From Eustoma russellianum (taxonomy: Eukaryota; Streptophyta; Magnoliopsida; Gentianales; Gentianaceae), in assembly GCA_036186865.1 (NCBI GenBank), contig AP025041.1, forward strand, positions 37,092,312 through 37,156,311: a stretch of 64,000 nt of DNA. The letters run 5' to 3'. A model generated the notes under the pieces. The model ran no database searches and was not told where the DNA came from. It was given only the letters and a program-made list of their open reading frames with translations. Below are positions 1-10,730 of the stretch, piece after piece. Each line of letters opens with the position of its first letter. Position 1 is the first letter of the stretch. The position numbers and the translations under genes are program-made.

Positions 1-2282
1 AAATAAACCTCAACATCCAAAAACCACAGTGTCATACATAGTACAAACCAGAATAAACATAGTCTCAAAAGTACTCTCGAATAAATCCTCAAATAAGCCT
101 CAAACATTCATCAAATCAGAATTCGCTAACAGCCCTAATCGCCAGCATCTCTCATGGGTAGCTGCTCGTCCTCTACATACTCAATTGCAGGCTCCTTTAG
201 CTCTGATAAATGGTAAATAAAGAGTGAGTGATGAATCACCCAGCAAGTAACCCTCTATTCTACCGAAACACATCCGAACAATGAATAAGAAACTCTAGCA
301 AATACAATAATAAGACATAATTACTTACCTGTAGAAGCAACTTTTATTGATTTTCTTGACATCTTAACTTACTGTTATCTTTTACTTGATGTAACTGTCT
401 TAATGTTCATAGCGATCATTTTTTCCTTTTCAAGGGAAATGATGATATGCATATGTGATGTAGAACAAAAAAAGTAATGCAAGACGGAATAGAATAGAAC
501 AAAACAGAACGGAACAGAACAGAACAGAACAGAACTTGAAGCCATGGCCTTACTTCCTCCGTATGGGCCGATCATCTACTACGAGTGATTTCGTCTAGAA
601 CAGAACAGTACCCCATCTACCTCCTAGCCTACTGAGGATGTTACATATAGATTCATACAATACCTCGATAACAGGGCCAGAACAAGATATTACACCATAT
701 GAGTCTGGAACAGAACAATACCCCGACTACCATAATACGGGTTTTTAAAACTGTTCAAAATTTTCTTTCAAAAGCCAATCTTTACTCTTTTAACGATGAC
801 ATGACATGCATGATCCATAATGCAGTAGGAAACGAATTTCCATGATCCCAAAAGCCCTTAGGTTCATTTCCATAACGATTACAGTTCATTGCTTATTATC
901 ATCGTGATGCTGAGAAATTTCAGCATTGTATCATGATGTTTTACTTTCTGTTTGACTTCTAAACAGGTTCATTTTACCAAGGCCCCCTATGAATTGGTTA
1001 ATCTGAGTTTCTCATTATTTAATCGCGAATAATACATGTCATCGGTAGGTCCTAAGGGTCCAATTTGGACAGCTTGCACCGAACTGCCAAATCAGCCCTG
1101 CTTTCGGTTCATGCCTTTGTGGCACCTTAATTCGGTTTTTTTATGAATCCCTTTTATTCTCAACAGCCCTTGGACATCTTAATGTTCCATTTTTGGACAG
1201 CCCTCAATCTTCTCTTTTACCATTTTACCCGTGCAACCATTCGGCCATGTCACAATGATTGTCATAGGGTGAGCCAACAATTAGCATGCTTTTATTATAA
1301 TGATTCGAAGCTCTACCTTGAGCCATCTAGCCGCTCCTGGTGACTAAGCTCAAAACCATCTTTTTAGCTTCAACAATTAAGACCAAAGTGTTAAAAATAC
1401 TCATATAAATTACCTAAAATGAAATATACGAAACAGCCCCACATGAATGGCCATCTTACCGTAAGCAATAGCTTATAGTCCTTCAAGTCTAGCAACCCTA
1501 GCCATATCTCAAATCAGCCCCTTATTCTTTATTTCAAGGAAATGCTAGGCATCAAAATGGTCCTTAAGTCACGTTAGAAAGCATAATAATTTAGCTTAGT
1601 ATTTCTTTGGATTTCCTCCTCTAGGCCGAGAGGAATGGGGGAGGGTTTATGCCTTCTTTACATCTTTTATAACGTATTCCATTTTCCAAGTACGTAATAC
1701 ATTATCTTAGTGACTTTAAAACATGTCTTCATAAACATAAAGTAATTTTTCTAGTTACTCATAGTTAAGAATAAAGACATACTAAAACAACCTCTAGCCT
1801 TTCTTCAAGCATCATAATACTATTTTAGCTATTCTAGTGACTTAGTGGTGGGAAGACAATAATCTTTAAGGTTTCTCCAAAACCATGGGTTAACGGTAAG
1901 GGGTTCTTTGGCTACAACTTTATTTTACCTCATTGTGCTAGTCTTTCATCTACACACTAGAACAACACCCTATGTTCCTTCACATGTATCACAACACTCA
2001 TTAAGGTGACTAGGCCGAGATTTTCAACATGGTGTTTTATGGGATATGAGTTTAATAGAAGCATTAATCAAGTCTTAGGCATACTAAAACTTCCTATTCA
2101 TGGCTCCTCAATGTCTCTAGAAGAATAAAAGAAGACTTCCCTTTCTTGTCTTAAAAGTTGGTGCCTTGAGTGGTGGTGATCCTTCCTAGAGCGTGAAATA
2201 ACCTCCCTTCCTATTTGCCAAAGCATACGGTTTTCATCCATGGAGGAGGGTGAGTGGAAACCTTTTGAGTGAAAGAAGAGGA
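1..2282 (-). mobile_element. Gypsy-like solo LTR E, copy 1, part cut off by element A
   Basis: This stretch matches 55724-58013 almost base for base, by eye at a few percent divergence. The complete copy at 55566-58764 is bounded by TG...CA and has no internal domain, so I read it as a solo LTR. The terminal sequence TGTGACCACCC on the minus strand resembles gypsy LTR starts, hence the orientation. The window begins about 158 bases inside the LTR. It contains an AACAG-type microsatellite near 500-536 and no ORF above about 100 codons that looks like a protein. The last five bases (GAGGA) are the target site of element A. Gypsy assignment is inference; the repeat relationship is directly visible. 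Confidence 0.75.
2278..2282. repeat. Target-site duplication of element A, left copy
   Basis: GAGGA here is repeated at 13770-13774 on the other side of element A. The uninterrupted copy of the site in E copy 2 (near 58008-58012) carries GAGGA only once, which proves the insertion. Confidence 0.95.
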
Positions 2283-2509
2283 TGTAGAGATAATGGGGTT
2301 TGAGTGATTTCAAAATAAGTAACTTGAATGCACATATATATATATAAACGTATACAAGCATAAACGTGTACATGTATGCATGATATCTTGCCATTACTTG
2401 CCTTATTTAGCCTATATACTATGTTGCCGTACTAACGAGCCATGAAGCATTAAAGCTTACATCATATGGCAAACATTTGTTGTGTTTATACTATTTTTAG
2501 GTGCCACCA

Positions 2510-2571
2510 TTAATGAACTAAACTAGTTCATTAAGTGAAGTACTTAGTTTAATAAACTAAGTAGTTCATTA
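2510..2571. promoter_or_regulatory. Paired perfect palindromes in the LTR U3 region
   Basis: Two adjacent inverted repeats are visible. TTAATGAACTA pairs with its complement across a 3-base loop (2510-2534), and ACTTAGTTTA pairs with its complement across one base (2542-2562). A third AGTTCATTAA copy follows. The block recurs in every LTR of this family in the window (3' LTR of A, G, both LTRs of B), with single changes. It could form hairpins in RNA or serve as a dyad protein-binding site; no function is shown. Confidence 0.6.
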
Positions 2572-2751
2572 AAGGAAGCTACATTTGGAAAAGGCACAAA
2601 GGCAACAAGGCTAAGGAAGGAAAGTCTTCTCCTCCTCCCCATCCTTTTATGCACACGCATATACACATATATATCACATATATTTTCAGAATTTTTAAAT
2701 AAAGGCACATACACATGTATTCCAACGTACTACCGACACGTTATGTATTTT

Positions 2752-2771
2752 ACGTACGTACGTTAACGTCA
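2752..2771. promoter_or_regulatory. ACGT-core cluster in LTR U3
   Basis: Three tandem ACGT cores (2752-2763) are followed by ACGTCA (2766-2771). ACGT and ACGTCA are known core sites of plant bZIP factors (ABRE and as-1/CRE types). The block is conserved in the 3' LTR of A and in G, and partly in B. Its position in U3 fits an enhancer, but this is inference from motif alone. Confidence 0.4.
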
Positions 2772-3577
2772 CACCACTATACTTAACTCATATTTATGAG
2801 TATATTCAGGTCTGATATCATATGATATAAGATATGGTGATGACAAATTAAATACGACACGATAAAAGGTTCTAAACCGAAATTTGTCGTATCGGGCGAA
2901 TACCGAAACTTCGCCAACGTGTCACGTACTTGCCATAAATAAATGGCCAGCCCCTATACTTCAAAAATCATAAATAATTTCGTGCACATGACCATATGTT
3001 CAGCCAAAAATACTTTCCATGTTGGCACACACAAATTACTCCACATTAAGGCCAAAATGTGAAGATTCCAAGTTTAATTTTGTCACATGCTAATGGTACC
3101 ACTTTAAACCAGACAAGTGCTGAGATTTAAAGTATATATTATATATATTATGTATAACATAATATATATAACATGTGGAAAAGTTGGAATTTAAATTAGA
3201 GAAAAATCGGGTAATCGATAAATATCGAAAATTCGGTTTTCTACGCACATAACATGGAACGTTTTTCTTGTACAACATGTGACACGTATCTAGACACTTT
3301 TTACATATGATATACATCTTAAAGTGTTCTAGAAAATTAAATTAAGGGCTGATTGGAATATTACATGTGTGTGTTATTAAATGTGCACTATTTTACAAAG
3401 CTAGCAAAAATAAATTTCAGCACATGTATACATATCATCTAGCGCCCCTACAGCTGATTTGGAGCACATGTGGAGCTTTGTTGGCATCTTGATTGATCAA
3501 GGATCAATCATACAATATTGGTAAATTGAAGAGAGAAGCTACAAATGGTAAGAATTCAAATATATCTCACTTATGTC

Positions 3578-3931
3578 ACATGCTGAAAATTTCAGCATGT
3601 TGAAACAAGGCTGGCCGATTTTTTGCTATTCAATGTGACATATTTTGTCATCTCTTATTAAGTGATTGATTAGAAGAAGATATGGTAAGGTTTTGAATAT
3701 TATTTAAAATAAATAAATGGTGATATTCTACATATCACATGCTGAAAATTTTTCAGCATGTGTACAAGTTGTATGGCCGAATTTGAAGGCTTATTTGTGT
3801 CCAAGTTCATTTCTTAATTGGTACCAATACTTACCATAAATTGTTGATTCATTTTTATGATGAAAATTCAAAGAAAAATGGTAATGATTTGAACTTTATC
3901 CCCATGATGCACATGCTGAAAATTCAGCATG
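3578..3931. repeat. Series of three hairpin palindromes in the LTR
   Basis: ACATGCTGAAA pairs with its complement across one base at 3578-3600. A longer form with 13-bp perfect arms lies at 3736-3762, and a shorter form with 9-bp arms at 3912-3931. Each is followed within about 10-40 bases by GGCCGA. The spacing of roughly 160-175 bases suggests decayed tandem units. Equivalent palindromes occur in the LTRs of B and G. Confidence 0.7.
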
Positions 3932-5336
3932 GCAAGAATGTTATGGCCGAAATTTTAAGCATGGATTTGGAAGACTTTCTTTGTCTTGCAATTTATGATG
4001 TATCTCTTGATTTATGGATTGATTTTATGATTGATTTTTGGCACATGTCAAAGTGTATATCTCAGATTTTTTCCATGTCATCATGATGACAATGTTGAAC
4101 CAATAAGGAGGTGCCAAGTAAGCGAAGACTAAATGATCATCCAATAAGAAGATGCCAAGTAAGCAAGGTCTTGTCACAATGATGTCTTACACTCTCTCAA
4201 GGACTTAAAAGATAATTTTCAATAGGGGGAGTCAACTAAGGGGGGACGGCCTGCAGCATTAAAAAGGAAAAGAAGAGAGCAAACAAAACAACAACAAGAT
4301 TGCAATTCAAAGAGATCAAAAAGCCTAGCTTTTCTTCTCCTACATCTTCTTTCTTTCTCTTTTCTTGTAAAGCCTATTGTTTTCATATCTTTCAATCTTG
4401 AATAGGCTTGAGATAAACCACAATTCATATATCTTTGTAAAAGATTGATCAAGGTGTGATCAATCTTCATTCGAGCAAGGTGGTGGTGTTCGTGTGAATT
4501 GTACTCGTCATACAAGGTTTGTAAAGGGTTGGAGTAAGGTGTAACTCTATCAACCCTGCGGTAAGGTGTACTGCGTGTGTGTGATTAGTGTGAACCAAGG
4601 AAGGTGTTCCTTGAAGACTGGAGTAGGTTGTTTATAACCGAACCAGTATAAAATTCTTGGTACCATTTATTTTCTGCATTTACTTTTCAGTTACTGCACT
4701 GTTTACCCTTCTTGTTCGCATCCGTAAAAATAGTAAACGATTTTCCAAAATTACGAAAATTTCCAGAAACATACTTACACGTTCTAGGGTTAATTTGACA
4801 TATGTTTCAGCCCTTTTGGATAAGTATAAGTCAATCAAACATCAAAAGTTCTGAGACTAACGCAGTCTGATTTTCATACTTGCAAAGGTTGAGACTTTGG
4901 TTGTAATTGACCTACTACCCAAAAGAATTTTCCAAAACTGTTTGAAACCATTTAAATATAGTATAAAAGGGGTTAGTGGTTAAATTCTCAGAGCATTTGG
5001 ACGTTCACACAAATATAAATTAATTTTTCAAAACCATCTACCGTTTCTGGCAGATTTGCATAATCTGAGTACCAACGGTTTTGGAAGGGGTTAAAGGTTG
5101 AATTTTAATTTGAAATTTTTAGGGGACTCTCATTACATCTGAGGCTAAGTTATCTCAAAATTTCATAATTTTTGGAGACCTCTAACCTGGTTTTAAAAAC
5201 GTTTTAAAACAGGTCCTGAAAACAGAATCTGTTTTCAGAACTTGAATTGTTCAAGTTTAAAGAAATTTTAAAAACCACACTTTCCGCACCATCTATTCAA
5301 CCCCCCCTTCTAGTGGTGTCTTGCAGATCCTAAAAA

Positions 5337-5348
5337 TTGTATCAGAGC
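5337..5348 (+). other. Primer binding site of element A
   Basis: TTGTATCAGAGC matches the usual copia primer site TGGTATCAGAGC (complement of initiator Met-tRNA 3' end) at 11 of 12 bases. It lies two bases after the 5' LTR. Confidence 0.85.
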
Positions 5349-5388
5349 GCAGGAATACTCACTTCAAGGAATCCAACGATTCAGTGAG

Positions 5389-7305
5389 ATGGCATCCACA
5401 AATCTCAAAACCGAGCAAGAAGATATGTCGAGCCAAAGGCCTCCACTTTTTGACGGTGAGTCGTTTATTCAGTGGAAACTTAGGATGAAGCTTTTTCTTA
5501 TGGCTATAGATATAGATCTTTGGTCAATCATTGAAGATGATCCTTATGTCCCATCTAATGTATCCACTGTAGACGGAGTTACTTTAGAAGTTATTAAAAC
5601 TAGACAAGAATATACGAGTGATGATAAAAAGAAACTTAGTATGAATGCTAGGGCTATGCAATTGCTTTTAAACTGATTAAGTAAAAGTGAGTCTAGTTAT
5701 ATGTCAAACTGTTCGAGTGCACAAGAAATGTGGAGGATATTAGAAATGAAACACGAAGGCACGAGTCAAGTAAAAGAGTCAAAAATTAACATGCTCATGT
5801 CCACACTTGAGTCTTTTAAATTATTGCCCAATGAGTCTATTGTAGATATGGATCTTCGTTTGACTAACATCTACAACTCTCTTGAGTCTCTTGGTAAGGC
5901 TTTTACTACGCAATAAAAGGTGCAGAAAGTCCTACGAAGCCTTCCTTCTGAATGGGACCCTGAAGTGACTGCGATAGAAGAAAGCAAGGAAACTAAATCA
6001 ATAAAGAAAGAAGAACTAATCGGTTCACTTAAAGTTTATGAAAATAAACTCACCATTCGGAAAACGGAATCATCTAAACAAGGTAAAGTTATTGCTTTTA
6101 AATCAAATGAATACGTCTCTCCTCCCTCCGATCACGTAGATGATAGTGATTCCGAATGTGATAATGATGACCTAATTCTATTGGCTAAAGTATTGAGAAA
6201 ATTTATGAGAAGGTCATTTAGAAACAAAAATAAGGGCACTACTACTAAGAGAAATAAGAACAAGTCAAACGATAAAGACGTTAAATGGTATGAATGTGGC
6301 AAACTCGGACACTTATCATATGACTATCCAAATAAAGAAAAGCAAACTACTAAGTACCCTGACAAGGAGCGGAACAAACATAGACTCGTCTCAGAATCCA
6401 AAAAAAGGAAACATGCTCTAAAGGCCTCCACCTTGAGTGATTCATCAGATTCTGAAACTGAGACCGAAGAGGAGACCGCACAAGTATGCTTTGCATCCAA
6501 AGCATCTAATGAGGTATCATCTGATTCTGACTCTGACTCTGAACCTTCTTATGATGATCTTTTTAGTCAGTATCTAGAATTGCATAAATTCACTAAGACT
6601 CTCGCTAAAGAAAAGAAACGATTAATTGAAGACAAGAAACTGTTAGAATCTTCTAACGAGAATCTTGTCGCTCAATTAAGCGATTCAAAGAAAGAGTCAT
6701 CATGCGTCATCACTTCATTAAAGACTGAGATTTCATCATTAACCACTCAAAATAATGAAATGAAATCCGAGATTTCAAATTTGAAATCAAGGAATACCGA
6801 TTTAGAGAAAATGATGAAACAGTTTGATACAGGGTCCAACATGCTGCATCGCATCATATTATCACAAAAGCATGACAGCGACAAAACTGGACCGGGATAC
6901 GTTGATACTAACGAAGTATCAATCAAACCAACCAAGTTTGTTGTGTCTAAGAAAGTAGACACCCCTAAGCCACAACTGGCATATAAGATGACGCAGAAAG
7001 CGCCCCCTTCCTCACGCCCCACTTCTTCATATCATGTGAAATATAACTTTGTACCTTATAGATATGAAAAGAAGAGAACAATGCATACACGAAATGCATA
7101 TCATCCACGCACTACACACACACACACAAGGACATATCAAAAACGTCCTTCATTTAGTGAGTATAGTGGAGTACTTGGGCAAAGGCCCAAAGTGCATGCA
7201 CCACATGTCTACTATATCGCACCTTCATCCACATTCTTGCCATTTGATAGACCGAGAAGGATCACCCAAGTATGGGTACTGAAAGGTACTTTTAACAAGA
7301 GGTGA
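5389..7305 (+). pseudogene. gag: Gag polyprotein of element A, broken by two stops
   Basis: Gag forms the particle that packages the element RNA in the cytoplasm. The frame starts at the ATG at 5389, 55 bases after the LTR, and is homologous to the gag of element B. It runs in one frame to the TGA at 7303-7305, interrupted by TGA at 5674-5676 and TAA at 5914-5916, where B has Gly and Glu codons. The N-terminal part carries the PPLFDGESFIQWKLRMK motif of the copia gag domain. The zinc knuckle near 6286 has lost two of four ligands: the first Cys is Trp and the last Cys is Tyr, whereas B keeps CYECGKLGHLSYDC. A Lys/Glu/Leu-rich coiled coil follows (about 6580-6870), then a basic tail. The terminal TGA is shared with B and may lie inside an intron (see 7270-7366). 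Confidence 0.9.
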
Positions 7306-7366
7306 TTAACTAACTCGAAAGGACCCAAAGTTAAAAGGGTAACTAAATCACCTTTGCACATTGCAG
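7270..7366 (+). other. Candidate 97-bp intron at the gag-pol border of A
   Basis: Donor CAA|GTATGG at 7270 and acceptor TTGCAG|GG at 7366 bound 97 bases that include the gag TGA at 7303. Gag reads in frame 1 up to 7269 and pol reads in frame 2 from 7367, and removal of exactly this segment joins them in phase. The branch-like TAACTAAC lies at about 7308-7315. Element B has the same sites, the same 97-bp length and the same frame effect (48394-48490). The alternative is stop readthrough plus a +1 shift, since frame 1 stays open for about 35 codons after the TGA. No transcript evidence is available here. Confidence 0.45.
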
Positions 7367-10300
7367 GGAGCCCACACATCGAAAGATACATCTATAAAGT
7401 GGTTCTTTGATAGTGGATGCTCGAGACACATGACGGGTGACCCGAGCCTATTCACTAAACTAAAGAAGGTCACAAAAGGCGGATCCGTGACCTTCGAAGA
7501 CAACAACGAAGGCAAGATCATCGGAAAAGGTACGATTGGTAATCCGAACACACTCCAAATCTCCAACGTATTTTTGTTAAGCAACTTATCCTACAATCTT
7601 CTTAGTATTTCTCAATTTGTTGACAATGGTTTCAATGTGTGTTTTACTCACCCTTATTGCAACATAATAAATAAAAATGGAGAAACCGTTTTAAAAGGAA
7701 AACGAGAAGGCAATATTATTACGCTATCTATGGATGATGTAGTAGACGCTAAAGTTAAGTGTTTTATGTAAAATGAACCCAATGTGAATTTATGACATAG
7801 ACGTTTAGGACACATTGGCATTTCCACACTAGAAAAGCTTCAACAAAAGAACCTAGTACGGGGATTGCCTAAGCTTGATTTAGACAACTTTCAGTTGTGT
7901 GAATCTTGCATAAAAGGCAAACAAACACGTGAGTCGCTCAAGCCTAAAAACGAAATAAACACGACTAGAATATTAGAACTATTGCATATCGATTTGTTTG
8001 GTCCTAGTCGCACTACAAGCCTTGGTGGGCGTCACTATGCATGCGTAATTGTTGATGACTTTTCTCGTTATACTTGGACCTTATTTCTTGCACATAAGGA
8101 TGATAGCGCCATTGAGATTGCTAAATTAATTAAACAACTTGAAAATCAATACGGTGTAAATGTAAAAAGGATAAGAAGCGATAGAGGCGGTGAGTTTAAA
8201 AACAAAGAAATGATTTCGTTTTGTGAAGAAAAAGGAATTAAGCATTAATTTTCGCCACCTAGAACTCCACAACTAAATGGAGTAGTAGAAAGAAAGAATC
8301 GTACATTACAAGAAATCGCTAGAACTATGCTTTGCGAAAACAAATTGCCTAGATTTCTGTGGGCGGAAGCCGTAAATTGTGCATCCTATATTGTAAATCG
8401 CCTATCAATAAGAAAGAAAATAAATAAGACGCCTTATGAGATTTTGAATGATCGCATGCCTAAGATTGACTATTTTCGTGTGTTTGGATGCAAATGTTTT
8501 GTCTTGAATACAAAAGATAATTTAGATAAATTTGAATCCAAATCAATTGAGTGCATTTTTGTTGGATATTCTATAAATTCGAAGGCATATAGATGTTATG
8601 ATCCTCTCACTAGACAAATTATAGAATCTATTCATGTTAAATTCAATGAATGTGGTGAGATTGATAAAGATAAGGAATATGAAGATGATTTTGAATTGAA
8701 ACCCGTTTTGAATGAAGACAATGATTCTCTTGATATCCATGATATGAATGAGACACTAGAAGTGCATGATCACATAGAAATGCATGATAACTTAGAAAAT
8801 AATCAACCAAGATGGCATAGAGATCACCCACATGATCTCATCATAGGTGAACTCACTCACGGTGTGCGACCACGTAGAAGAATTACTTCGGATGAAATAA
8901 ATGAATTTCATGCTATGATTTCTGAAATTGAGCCCAAAAATGTGCATGATGCTTTGAGTGATTCTTCTTGGATTGATGCTATGCATGACGAACTTAATCA
9001 ATTCGTTAGAAACGATGTATGGGATTTAGTGCCACGACCACAAGATAAAACTATAATAGGCACAAAGTGGGTGTTTAGGAATAAAATGAATGAAGAAGGA
9101 AAGGTCGTTAGGAATAAAGCGAGACTTGTAGCACAAGGCTATAATCAAGAGGAAGGAATTGACTACGATGAAACATTTGCACCCGTAGCACGTCTAGAAG
9201 CTATACGACTATTACTTGCTATTGCTTGCATGAAAGATTTTAAATTATATCAAATGGATGTAAAAAGTGTCTTCCTAAACGGATTCATACAAGAAGAAGT
9301 ATACGTGAAGCAACCACCCGGTTTTGAAGATTTGAAACATCCAAATCACGTGTACAAACTAAAGAAGGCACTATATGACCTAAAGCAAGCACCGAGAGCA
9401 TGGTATGATCGTTTTTCTACTTTCCTTTTAGAAAATAATTTTAAACGTGGTACTATAGATAGTACACTATTTTTGAAACAAGAAAAATCAGATTTACTTA
9501 TTATTCAAATCTACGTAGATGACATTATTTTTGGCTCTACCTCACATAGACTTGTTAAAGATTTTGAAAATTGCATGAAATCTGAATTTGAAATGTCTAT
9601 GGTTGGTGAACTTAATTATTTTCTTGGCTTGCAGATTAAACAAACGAATAAAGGAATTCATATAAGCCAAGCAAAATATGTTAATGACATGATCAAAAAG
9701 TTTAATTTTGAAAATTTGAAACCATCCCCCACCCCTATGAGTGTCACTACTAAATTAGACAAAGACAAACATGGTAAAAATGTTGATAATGGATTATATC
9801 GATCTATGATAGGTTCTTTGCTATATTTAACTGCTAGTAGGCCTGACATCATGTTTAGTGTATGCATGTGTGCTCGTTTTCAAAGTTAACCTAAGGAGTC
9901 ACACTTAAATGCGGTAAAAAGAATATTCCGTTATATTAAGCACACGCCCACCTTAGGTATTTGGTACGATAAGGATTCTACATTTGACTTACATGCTTAC
10001 ACTGATGCAGATTATGGTGGCTGCAAAATAGATAGAAAAAGCTTGAGCGGAACTTGCCAATTTATAGGAAATTCCCTTATTTCATGGTTTTCCAAAAAGC
10101 AAGCAAGTGTTGCTTTGTCCACTACTTAGGCTGAGTATATGGCTCTTAGCCTTTGTTGCACACAGTTGTTGTGGATAAAACAACAACTTTCGGACTTTAG
10201 AATTACCGTAAATAAAATTCCTATATATTGTGATAGTATGAGTGCAATAAATTTGTCTAAGAACCCTGTGTTACATTCTAAGGCTAAGCATATAGAAGTA

Positions 10301-10462
10301 CGCTATCACTTTCTTCGTGATCACGTTAACAATGGTAATATTGTCATAGATCACTTACGCACAGAATCACAAGTAGCGGATATTTTTACAAAGGCCTTAA
10401 ATCAAGCCACATATGAATCTCTTCGTTCTAAATTAGGCATGATTCCCGTTGATATGATTTGA
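7367..10462 (+). pseudogene. pol: Pol polyprotein of element A (PR-INT-RT-RH), five stops
   Basis: Pol cleaves the polyprotein, copies the RNA and integrates the cDNA. Domains in order are: protease with WFFDSGCSRHM (Asp codon 7409); integrase with a His/Cys finger ending CESCIKGK, then catalytic Asp in LLHIDLFG (7991), Asp in RSDRGGEF (8180) and Glu in GVVERKN (8288); reverse transcriptase with GTKWVFRNKM, LYQMDVKSVFLNG and YVDD at 9512-9523; RNase H with TDADYGGCKIDRKS and a C-terminal half from 10130. All of it is one frame, broken by TAA 7769, TGA 7793, TAA 8246, TAA 9887 and TAG 10127. B has sense codons at these places. At 7793 the change is TGG to TGA, and the others also replace codons one base away from a stop. 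The catalytic residues are otherwise kept, so inactivation looks recent. Confidence 0.92.
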
Positions 10463-10524
10463 TTTGACATTATTTGATTTACTTTCCTTTTTGACAGGAA
10501 TCTTTTGATTTACTTTCCAAAATA

Positions 10525-10730
10525 AAGGGGGAGAGAAAAACATGATTTAAGGGGGGGAGAGACACTGATTGATCATAATTGATACTGATTGATCTAAATT
10601 GCACAAATCAAGGGGGAGCCGGATTTGAAATTCGAAATTCAAATTTCAGATTTGTGCATGGTTCAAGGGGGAGAGATAGCATTTAAATCATGTACACAAG
10701 TTATTTTGAAAATCATCAAAAGGGGGAGAT
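10525..10730 (+). other. Polypurine tract and upstream purine-tract series of A
   Basis: The tract AAAAGGGGGAGA at 10718-10729 sits one base before the 3' LTR and is the expected plus-strand primer. Four similar AAGGGGGAG-type runs lie upstream (near 10526, 10551, 10609 and 10664). Elements B and F show the same multiplication. Confidence 0.8.

Larger units (their letters stand above)
2283..5334 (+). repeat. 5' LTR of element A
   Basis: Matches the 3' LTR (10731-13769) along its whole length. The 3' end reads CCTAAA instead of CCTACA, followed by the primer site. The LTR holds several palindromes, an ACGT cluster and a hairpin series, annotated separately. A pyrimidine-rich stretch near 4329-4370 and a block near 4588-4650 are shared with the LTRs of B, G and F, which suggests conserved R/U5 sequence. 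The antisense ORF of 98 codons at 4219-4515 recurs in the other LTRs only because the LTRs are copies. Confidence 0.95.

Noticed and set aside
29..220. 63-codon ORF at 29-220, repeated at 55752-55943
   Set aside because: Lies in solo LTR E; conserved only by the duplication.
480..540. AACAG repeats taken as a possible satellite or CRISPR-like array
   Set aside because: Five- to six-base microsatellite without spacers. Differs in repeat count between the two copies of E, as expected for slippage.
3090..3317. 75-codon antisense ORF repeated at 11526-11753 and 41423-41650
   Set aside because: Again in copied LTRs, biased AT-rich composition, and its start overlaps palindromic AT sequence. No sign of protein constraint.
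4219..4515. 98-codon antisense ORF in the A LTR, repeated at 12655-12951 and (shorter) 42588-42848
   Set aside because: It recurs because the LTRs are copies. It spans a pyrimidine-rich leader, shows frame changes in G and has no domain.
4955..4972. TATAAAAGG near 4964 in the A LTR as the core promoter
   Set aside because: It lies downstream of the conserved R/U5-like block, close to the LTR end, so it is poorly placed. The true start in this LTR is unclear.
10463..10730. An env-like ORF between RNase H and the 3' LTR of A, as in some SIRE elements
   Set aside because: Only about 270 bases remain and they are purine tracts without a long ORF.
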